A stretch of DNA of 18,687 nucleotides, taken from positions 1 through 18,687 of the forward strand of contig WGFS01000227.1 of NCBI GenBank assembly GCA_015492115.1, in the 5' to 3' direction. Origin of the DNA: Aquificaceae bacterium. Its GTDB lineage: Bacteria > Aquificota > Aquificia > Aquificales > Aquificaceae. Position 1 is the first letter of the stretch, and every line of letters begins with the position of its first letter. Positions 13,257 through 18,687 of this stretch are shown here, piece by piece. The position numbers and the translations under genes are program-made. Below the pieces are notes generated by a model. That model was given only the letters and a program-made list of their open reading frames with translations. It did not search any database and was not told the origin of the DNA.

Positions 13257-16100
13257 ATGGAGATAGGTGGTAGCTTCTACGAGAGGAAGTATTACAGCAC
13301 CTGTTACATGTGCGCCTGCAGGTGCGGGATAGAGGTTTACGTAAGAAACAACAAGGTTACTTACATAAAGGGAAATGATGACCACCCTTTGAATAAAGGA
13401 GTCCTGTGTGCCAAAGGCTCCTCCGGGATAATGAAGGAGTACTCCCCCGCGAGGTTAAGGAAACCTTTACTCAGGACTGGACCAAGAGGCTCAGGTCAGT
13501 TCAAGGAGATAGAGTGGGACGAGGCTATAGATATAGCGGTCAGGTGGATAGAGGAGGCGATGAAGAAGAACCCTGCAAAGGTAGCTTTCTTCACCGGAAG
13601 AGATCAGATGCAGGCTATAAACGGATGGTTCGCCCAACAGCTTGGAACTATAAACTGGGCTGCCCACGGAGGTTTCTGCTCCGTTAACGTTGCAACCGCG
13701 GGACTTCTCTCTACCGGTTACTCCTTCTGGGAGTTCGGAGACCCGGACTTTGAGAACACCAAGTACTTCATGATGATAGGGGTCGCGGAAGACCACGCCT
13801 CCAACCCCTTCAAGCTGGGTATTCAGGAGATGAAGAGGAGAGGAGGTAAGCTCGTCTTCGTAAACCCTGTGAGGTGGTCTTACGGAGCCATAGCGGACGA
13901 GTGGGTCCCTGTGAAGCCCGGAACGGACGGCGCCTTCGTTATGGGACTCATGCACGTCCTCTTCAAGTACAACCTCATAGACTGGACTTTCCTCAAGGAA
14001 CAGACTAACGCGAGCTGGCTCGTTATACAGGCACCGGGAACCTCTAAAGACGGACTCTTTTACAGGAACGAGGAAGGAAAACCCGTGGTCTATGACAAAA
14101 AGTCCAAGAGTTTCCAGCCTGCGGACAGGATAGTCCCCGATGACCTTGACCCAGCCTTTGTGGGTGAGTTTGAGACTCCCGAAGGCTTAAGGGTAAGACC
14201 CGCCTTTGACATATTCGCGGAGAGGCTTGTGAGAGACTACTCTCCCGAAAAGGTGGAGAAGATAACGGGGATTCCCGCCAAAGACATAGAGAGGATAGCC
14301 AAGGAGATGGGCGTGATAGCCCTCTACGACCCTCTTGAACTACCCGTTGAGTGGACTGACGTTTGGGGAAGAAAGCACAAGACGATGAAGGGAAGACCGG
14401 TCTCCTTCCACATAATGAGGGGCATAGCGAGTCGTTCCAACGGTTTCCAGACCGCAAGGGCGGTTTTCCTTCTGAAGATGCTCTTAGGATGTATTGAAGC
14501 CCCCGGAGGACATCTGGCAAAACCTCCTTATCCAAAACATATAGAGGACCTCCCAAAACCTTACAGGATAAGATCCCTTGACGAACTCAAATACGGAGAG
14601 CCTCTAAAGGGTCCGCACCTTGGACTTCCTCAAAATCCGGATGACCTCCTTGTGGATGAGAACGGAAATCCGTTGAGACTGGATAGAGCTTACAGCTGGG
14701 AGTTTCCCATAGCGGCCCACGGATGCATACAGAATGTCATACCCGCTGCCTACCAGAGAGACCCTTACGACATAGAGGTGCTCATGATCTACATGGCAAA
14801 CATGGCATGGAACTCTTCCCAGAACATACCCTACATAATTGAAGCTCTCACCGCCAAGGATGCAGCGGGTAACTACGTAATCCCCAGGATCATTACCATA
14901 GACGCCTTCTACAGCGAACAGGTAGCATACTCCGATCTCGTCTTCCCGGACGCAACTTACCTGGAGCAGTGGTTCGCCCTGTCTCTATTGGATAGACCGC
15001 CATCGGTCGCCTTCGGTCCTGTGGATGCTCTCCGTCAACCAGTGGTTGACCCCAAGGATCAGGGTCTTGACGTCCGTCCCTGGGGAGACGTGATGGTTGA
15101 GATAGGAACAAGGCTCAAGCTCCCCGGCTTCGTGAACGAGGACGGAACACCCAAATACAAGGACTTCAAAGACTTCCTTATAAACTGGCAACCAAGACCC
15201 GGTGTGGGAGCCCTCGCAGGCTGGAGAGGTAAGAACGGAGACAAACACTTCGTAGGGGAGCCAAACCCCAAACAGCTGGAGATGTACACAAAGAACAAGG
15301 GTTTCTTCTACTACAGGCTCCCCAAACACATGAGGTACTTCAGACACATCAACAAGGATTACCTTGAGTGGGCTAAGAGCGTGGGCTTCGTTAAGAAGAC
15401 GGACCCGATCATGATGAACTTCTACGTTGAGTCTCTTCAGACATTCAGACTCGCAGGACAGGGGTTATGGGAGGGCGAGAACCAGCCACCCAACGATCCC
15501 GTTATAAGGGACAGACTTACCAAGTACTTTGACCCACTCCCCTTCTGGTATCCACCCTTTGAGGAAGAGGTCAGCGGTGAGGAGTATCCCCTCTACGCCT
15601 TCACAGCCCGTCCCCAGTGGATGTACCACTCCTGGGACTCCCAGAACGTGTGGCTCAGACAGATATCCTCAAGGAACTTTCTCTACATGAACCCAAAGAC
15701 TGCAGAGAAGCTCGGCATAAAGCACCTTGACTGGGTATGGGTTGAATCAAGGGTAGGAAGGGTGAAGTGTCAGGTTTTCCTCACGGAGGCGACAGAACCA
15801 AACTCCGTGTGGACCTGGAACGCCATAGGTAAGATGCAGGGAGCCTGGGGACTCAAGCCAGAGGCTGATGAGGGGCATGAAGGATTTCTGCTGAACCACG
15901 TCATACCACACTCAATAAAGCTCGGCGGGAGAGAGGTCTTCTACGGAGACCCCGTGACGGGTCACCTCGCGTGGTTTGATACAAGGGTTAAGGTTTACAG
16001 GGCGGAAGATCAGACACCGGAGACCTATCCCGAGTTCAGGGTGGAACCTCTACCTTACATAAAGGAGAGGTGGGTTGACGTTATGAGGTACAAGCCCTAA
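13257..16100 (+). CDS. soeA: Molybdopterin sulfite dehydrogenase catalytic subunit SoeA (DMSO reductase family)
   Basis: This 947-residue protein is a Mo-bisMGD oxidoreductase of the polysulfide/tetrathionate reductase branch. An N-terminal [4Fe-4S] site uses Cys16, Cys19, Cys23 and Cys51 (C-x2-C-x3-C-x27-C, then AKG). Cys141 in HGGFCSVN is the likely molybdenum ligand. There is no twin-arginine signal: the cysteine motif begins at residue 16. That places the active site in the cytoplasm, as in SoeABC, and argues against periplasmic polysulfide or tetrathionate reductases. Known Soe enzymes oxidise sulfite to sulfate and reduce quinone. The Aquifex enzyme was earlier called sulfur reductase SreABC and can also reduce sulfur or tetrathionate in vitro. 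A strong AAGGAGG site fixes the start. soeB follows after 12 nt. Confidence 0.88.
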   Translation: MEIGGSFYERKYYSTCYMCACRCGIEVYVRNNKVTYIKGNDDHPLNKGVLCAKGSSGIMKEYSPARLRKPLLRTGPRGSGQFKEIEWDEAIDIAVRWIEEAMKKNPAKVAFFTGRDQMQAINGWFAQQLGTINWAAHGGFCSVNVATAGLLSTGYSFWEFGDPDFENTKYFMMIGVAEDHASNPFKLGIQEMKRRGGKLVFVNPVRWSYGAIADEWVPVKPGTDGAFVMGLMHVLFKYNLIDWTFLKEQTNASWLVIQAPGTSKDGLFYRNEEGKPVVYDKKSKSFQPADRIVPDDLDPAFVGEFETPEGLRVRPAFDIFAERLVRDYSPEKVEKITGIPAKDIERIAKEMGVIALYDPLELPVEWTDVWGRKHKTMKGRPVSFHIMRGIASRSNGFQTARAVFLLKMLLGCIEAPGGHLAKPPYPKHIEDLPKPYRIRSLDELKYGEPLKGPHLGLPQNPDDLLVDENGNPLRLDRAYSWEFPIAAHGCIQNVIPAAYQRDPYDIEVLMIYMANMAWNSSQNIPYIIEALTAKDAAGNYVIPRIITIDAFYSEQVAYSDLVFPDATYLEQWFALSLLDRPPSVAFGPVDALRQPVVDPKDQGLDVRPWGDVMVEIGTRLKLPGFVNEDGTPKYKDFKDFLINWQPRPGVGALAGWRGKNGDKHFVGEPNPKQLEMYTKNKGFFYYRLPKHMRYFRHINKDYLEWAKSVGFVKKTDPIMMNFYVESLQTFRLAGQGLWEGENQPPNDPVIRDRLTKYFDPLPFWYPPFEEEVSGEEYPLYAFTARPQWMYHSWDSQNVWLRQISSRNFLYMNPKTAEKLGIKHLDWVWVESRVGRVKCQVFLTEATEPNSVWTWNAIGKMQGAWGLKPEADEGHEGFLLNHVIPHSIKLGGREVFYGDPVTGHLAWFDTRVKVYRAEDQTPETYPEFRVEPLPYIKERWVDVMRYKP

Positions 16101-16112
16101 GGAGGTGCTGTG

Positions 16113-16862
16113 ATGGCACAGTTTGCACTTGTTATAGATCTGAACACCTGCGTTGGGTGTCATGCCTGTGCGACCAACTGCAAGGAGTGGAACACTCAGG
16201 CTGCGTTCGGACCCCTCTCTGACTTTGACCCCTACGGAGCACGCCCGGAGGGTGTCTGGTACAACCGGATAATGACCTACGAGACCGGCGAGTTCCCAAA
16301 CACACAGGTATTCCACCTTCCCAAGTCCTGTCTCCACTGTCAGGATGCACCCTGTGTCCCCGTGTGTCCTACCGGGGCGAGCTACAAGAGGGAGCAGGAC
16401 GGCATAGTTCTCGTAAATTACGATGACTGCATAGGCTGTAAGCTCTGCTCCTGGAGCTGTCCTTACGGATGCAGGGAGTTTGACGAGGCTGACAAGGTGA
16501 TGAAGAAGTGCACCCTCTGTATAGACAGGATCTACGATGAGTCCCTCCCGCCCGAGCACAGGAAACCCGCCTGCGTTCTCACCTGTCCCGCAAGGGCGAG
16601 GTTCTTCGGAGACATAGAAGACCCCGAGAGCGAGGTTTACAGGGTGATAGAGGAGAGGAACGGCTTCGTCCTCTTCCCGGATATGGGAACCAACCCCGGC
16701 AACCACTACCTCCCGAGGATAGAGACCAGGGTTAACCTTGAGGAGTTTGAGAAGCACATACTCAAGCCCGACAACCCCCTCTTCCTTGAGGTTATGAAGA
16801 GACATCACGTTTCCAATAAAACCCAGCTACCTGAAGAAAAGCAGGTGGAGGAGGTCGTGTAA
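16113..16862 (+). CDS. soeB: Four-cluster ferredoxin-like subunit SoeB
   Basis: SoeB carries electrons from the molybdenum subunit to the membrane anchor. Sixteen cysteines form four [4Fe-4S] sites in 249 residues: Cys13/16/19/23, 73/76/81/85, 106/109/112/116 and 133/136/154/158. This is the DmsB/PsrB/TtrB pattern, with cysteines at all positions. There is no export signal, consistent with a cytoplasmic SoeA partner. I chose the ATG at 16113 rather than the in-frame GTG just before it, because the AAGGAGGT site (16099-16106) is then 6 nt away. The gene starts 12 nt after soeA and its TAA shares a base with the soeC ATG (TAATG). Confidence 0.92.
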   Translation: MAQFALVIDLNTCVGCHACATNCKEWNTQAAFGPLSDFDPYGARPEGVWYNRIMTYETGEFPNTQVFHLPKSCLHCQDAPCVPVCPTGASYKREQDGIVLVNYDDCIGCKLCSWSCPYGCREFDEADKVMKKCTLCIDRIYDESLPPEHRKPACVLTCPARARFFGDIEDPESEVYRVIEERNGFVLFPDMGTNPGNHYLPRIETRVNLEEFEKHILKPDNPLFLEVMKRHHVSNKTQLPEEKQVEEVV

Positions 16863-17878
16863 TGCATCCGCCGATATCTCTCATATTCTTCTTCCTTACA
16901 GCGGGAACTTCCATAGGTCTCTTCATCTTCATGTACTCTATAGAGTTCTTAAAGCTCTTCGGGAAAGGACAGGGACTGCCCGAGGAGGTCATACTCAAGC
17001 TCGGAATACTTGAGCTCATACTCATAGGGCTCGGAGCCTTTGGAGCCTCATTCCACCTTGGACACAAGCTCAGGGCATGGAAGGCTATAAAGAGGTTCAG
17101 AACCTCCTGGCTCTCAAGGGAGGCTGTCTTCAGCGGAGCCTACGGTTTTTCACTCCTCGTTTACCTGATACTCAACCAGCTGGGGGCAAACCCCTTGTTT
17201 GAGCACTTCTTCGGCATACTCACCTTTGTCCTTGGAGTACTGAGCGGGTTCTCAACCGCCATGATATACGCATCAAACAGGTTCGTTCTTGAGTGGAACT
17301 CCTCCGTAACCGTGATCTACTATCTCCTCATGTATCTCATGCTCGGCTCAACTCTCATGGCATACTTCTCGTATCTTTACAGACTACCCTACCTGGGGAC
17401 ATTCATATTCCTGTCATTCCTGTTTCTGGTCTTAGCCTTTGGGTTCAGACTCGCCTTCAACATAAGGCAGTTCTACCTCAAGCGTCCCACCATGAACGAG
17501 GCTCTCAACCTGCCCCACAACAGACCCATAAGGGTCGTGGACACGGGCTCAACAACCGACAACTACTGCACGGAAGAGTTCTACTACAGAAAGGGAAAGG
17601 AGATGCTCTCTACGGTGATACCCATCGCGTACCTGCTGACCTTTATCGTACCTCTCTTCCTGGTGCTCTACGCATGGATAACTGGAACCGTCAACCACTG
17701 GATACTTGGTCTCACCTACATATTTGTCCTTGTGGGAAGCGCATTAGAAAGGTGGAGCTTCTTCGTTGAGGGCAACCACGTCCAGAACCTCTTCTACGGG
17801 CTCTATCCGGAAGAGGGCTACAAGCTCAGGAAGGGCTACATGGAGAGGAAGGAAACGAAGATATCCCTCTATGGATAG
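16862..17878 (+). CDS. soeC: Quinone-reactive membrane anchor SoeC (DmsC/NrfD type)
   Basis: The 338-residue protein has about eight membrane helices and is the anchor that passes electrons from SoeB to the quinone pool. Signature stretches are GASFHLGHKLRAWKA (61-75), RTSWLSREAVFSGAYG (80-95) and, near the end, LERWSFFVEGNHVQNLFYG. They match DmsC-type anchors rather than the shorter NrfD proteins. A soluble loop of about 45 residues (210-253) separates helices six and seven. It overlaps soeB by one base and ends 7 nt from the stop of the convergent vapC. No dedicated chaperone gene (DmsD/TorD type) follows the three subunits, so maturation must depend on genes elsewhere. Confidence 0.9.
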   Translation: MHPPISLIFFFLTAGTSIGLFIFMYSIEFLKLFGKGQGLPEEVILKLGILELILIGLGAFGASFHLGHKLRAWKAIKRFRTSWLSREAVFSGAYGFSLLVYLILNQLGANPLFEHFFGILTFVLGVLSGFSTAMIYASNRFVLEWNSSVTVIYYLLMYLMLGSTLMAYFSYLYRLPYLGTFIFLSFLFLVLAFGFRLAFNIRQFYLKRPTMNEALNLPHNRPIRVVDTGSTTDNYCTEEFYYRKGKEMLSTVIPIAYLLTFIVPLFLVLYAWITGTVNHWILGLTYIFVLVGSALERWSFFVEGNHVQNLFYGLYPEEGYKLRKGYMERKETKISLYG

Positions 17879-17885
17879 TGATAAT

Positions 17886-18284
17886 TCAGCTCTTGAGCAA
17901 GCCTCTTGAGAATTCAGAGAGCAGGTTAGTATCTGGGTAGTATTTTACATTCCTTGTAACTATCAAAAGTTCCTTCTCCTTTGCCGTTGCCATTATTAGG
18001 CAGTCTATATCGCTCAGGGTTATACCCTTCTTCCTGTACTTCCTGTAAAACTCCGCCCCTTTTTCAATTATCCCCTCATCAAGGTAGATGACCTCAAGGG
18101 CGCTGATGAAATCCCTTATAACACGCCTCTGTTTATCTGTGTAAGCACCTTTGTGAAGTTCGTAAACACTCAGCACGCTTATGAATAGGTCTCCTTCAAA
18201 GAGTTGTTGGAATAGGTCTTTCGTATAGTCCGCTCCCCTCAGGAAGTCAATGCAGACGTCCGTGTCAACTATGTATTCAGCCAT
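17886..18284 (-). CDS. vapC: PIN-domain ribonuclease toxin VapC
   Basis: VapC toxins are Mg2+-dependent RNases, often cutting tRNA or rRNA, and are held inactive by VapB. The 132 residues form one PIN domain. Acidic residues of the active site are Asp7 (YIVDTDVCIDFL), Glu42 (SVYELHKGA) and Asp92/Asp94 (LSDIDCLIMATA). The fourth acidic position after the TR motif is Asn112 (VTRNVKYYP), a common substitution. The start lies inside the vapB 3' end (16-nt overlap), giving tight coupling of antitoxin then toxin. The RNA target cannot be predicted from sequence. The stop faces soeC with 7 nt between them. Confidence 0.93.
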   Translation of the reverse strand: MAEYIVDTDVCIDFLRGADYTKDLFQQLFEGDLFISVLSVYELHKGAYTDKQRRVIRDFISALEVIYLDEGIIEKGAEFYRKYRKKGITLSDIDCLIMATAKEKELLIVTRNVKYYPDTNLLSEFSRGLLKS

Positions 18285-18517
18285 TTTTCTCTTTCTTCTT
18301 GAGCTTCTATCTGCTCCTTCCTCATACTACCGACGAACTCTCTTCCATCGCCAACTTCCCAGTCCCTGAGCTTCCCCCACAGCTTGAGCGCTTTCCTCCT
18401 CTTCCTATCCTTCAGGTACTCCTCTATAGCTTCTCTCACCACCTCGCTGAACTTCCTACCTTCAGATATAGCCTGCAGGTAGAGCTCCTCCGGAATTGAT
18501 ATAGTCTTCTTCACCAC
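18269..18517 (-). CDS. vapB: VapB-type antitoxin, ribbon-helix-helix
   Basis: The 82-residue protein begins with a likely ribbon-helix-helix DNA-binding domain (1-45): the strand KKTISIPEEL, then helices LYLQAISEG and FSEVVREAIEEYL. A charged C-terminal tail (about 46-82) would wrap the toxin. Antitoxins of this kind repress their own operon. The start is GTG, and a second GTG follows immediately. No ATG occurs before an upstream in-frame stop and the ribosome site is poor. It lies 37 nt after the pabB stop, so it could be cotranscribed with pabB or use its own promoter. A palindrome in that gap is a possible operator. Confidence 0.88.
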   Translation of the reverse strand: MVKKTISIPEELYLQAISEGRKFSEVVREAIEEYLKDRKRRKALKLWGKLRDWEVGDGREFVGSMRKEQIEAQEEREKWLNT

Positions 18518-18537
18518 CGCTATGAGGTTAAGTTAAT

Positions 18538-18547
18538 ACCATATGGT
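18538..18547. promoter_or_regulatory. Palindrome ACCATATGGT, possible VapB operator
   Basis: A perfect 10-bp palindrome lies 21 bp before the vapB start, in the gap between pabB and vapB. VapBC complexes typically bind palindromes near their promoter. The arms extend imperfectly to ATACCATATGGTCAT. Position is the main argument; a short palindrome can occur by chance. Confidence 0.3.
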
Positions 18548-18554
18548 CATACGA

Positions 18555-18687
18555 TCAAGCAATACTCCAAAACGCCCTCGTTTTGAGCAGAAGTTCCTTC
18601 CACTCCCTCTCGGGATCAGAGTCCCAGACTATACCACAGCCAGCGAAGTAGCTCAGTTCAGAGCCACCGCCGTAGGCGGTCCTTATG
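18555..18687 (-). CDS. pabB: Aminodeoxychorismate synthase component I, C-terminal fragment (PabB)
   Basis: The last 44 codons of a gene that runs off the right edge. The translated end has IRTAYGGG, then FAGCGIVWDSDPEREWKELL and KTRAFWSIA before TGA. This is the conserved C terminus of chorismate-utilising enzymes (PabB, TrpE, MenF families). GIVWDSDPE and the short tail favour PabB, which makes 4-amino-4-deoxychorismate for folate. TrpE usually reads GIVADS. The choice rests on this short stretch only. A perfect inverted repeat (CAAAACG / CGTTTTG, 18568-18585) lies within the last codons but lacks a T-run. Confidence 0.8.
   Translation of the reverse strand, partial: IRTAYGGGSELSYFAGCGIVWDSDPEREWKELLLKTRAFWSIA

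Noticed and set aside
13257..16100. Periplasmic polysulfide, thiosulfate or tetrathionate reductase, or nitrate reductase, for the molybdenum subunit
   Set aside because: No twin-arginine signal peptide, and the four-cluster SoeB with a DmsC-type anchor fits SoeABC better. The substrate is still inferred, not shown.
16050..16808. Minus-strand open frame antisense to soeB (252 codons)
   Set aside because: soeB is certain from sixteen cluster cysteines. The antisense translation has no recognisable domain.
18568..18585. Inverted repeat CAAAACG-CCCT-CGTTTTG as a terminator of pabB
   Set aside because: It lies within the coding sequence and has no T-run on either strand, so it does not look like an intrinsic terminator.
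1..18687. CRISPR arrays, insertion sequences, phage genes or attachment sites
   Set aside because: No regularly spaced direct repeats, transposase or integrase motifs, or repeat of tRNA-Gln 3' sequence were found on reading through the window.

Overview
The window looks like chromosomal DNA of a chemolithoautotrophic thermophile of the Aquificaceae (Aquifex/Hydrogenivirga-like). The grounds are the protein style (IspE closely resembles the Aquifex form as I remember it), heavy AGG/AGA arginine and ATA isoleucine codon use, very tight gene packing, operons that mix unrelated pathways, and a SoeABC-type molybdoenzyme of the kind characterised in Aquifex aeolicus. A few lines counted by hand gave about 48-65% G+C, higher than I would expect for Aquifex itself, so a Hydrogenivirga-like relative is a guess. 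The genus is not established.

Layout. (1) 8-6007, minus strand: one tightly coupled operon, read right to left: a 101-residue unknown protein, gatB, rpiB, an FtsW/RodA-family polymerase, hisD, a lipoprotein and lgt. Most junctions overlap or are under 35 nt apart. A good promoter with an extended -10 lies ahead of the first gene. (2) 6138-7979, plus strand: ispE, tRNA-Gln(TTG) and prs, with the ispE stop codon inside the tRNA. (3) 7976-9202, minus strand: an EAL-HDOD signalling protein. (4) 9264-10432, plus strand: rplY and pth. Blocks 2 and 4 together reproduce the ispE / tRNA-Gln / prs / rplY / pth order known from many beta- and gammaproteobacteria, here split by the inverted EAL-HDOD gene. 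(5) 10425-11929, minus strand: accD and an MgtC/SapB membrane protein. (6) 11963-13138, plus strand: an RlmI-type rRNA methyltransferase. (7) 13257-17878, plus strand: soeABC, a membrane-anchored molybdenum sulfite:quinone oxidoreductase with its catalytic side in the cytoplasm, preceded by a 118-nt leader rich in inverted repeats. (8) 17886-18517, minus strand: a VapBC toxin-antitoxin pair, then the 3' end of pabB running off the right edge.

How the genes fit together. Most are housekeeping: cell envelope (ftsW-like, lgt, lipoprotein), translation (gatB, tRNA-Gln, rplY, pth, rlmI-like), precursors (prs, ispE, rpiB, hisD, accD, pabB). GatB and tRNA-Gln belong to the same indirect Gln-tRNA route. 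The energy-related unit is soeABC, expected to pass electrons from cytoplasmic sulfite to the quinone pool. I see no CRISPR array, insertion sequence, prophage or clearly new multi-gene system. The points most worth following are the soe leader repeats, the ispE/tRNA overlap, the inserted EAL-HDOD gene with its palindromic divergent promoter, and the unknown lipoprotein coupled to lgt.
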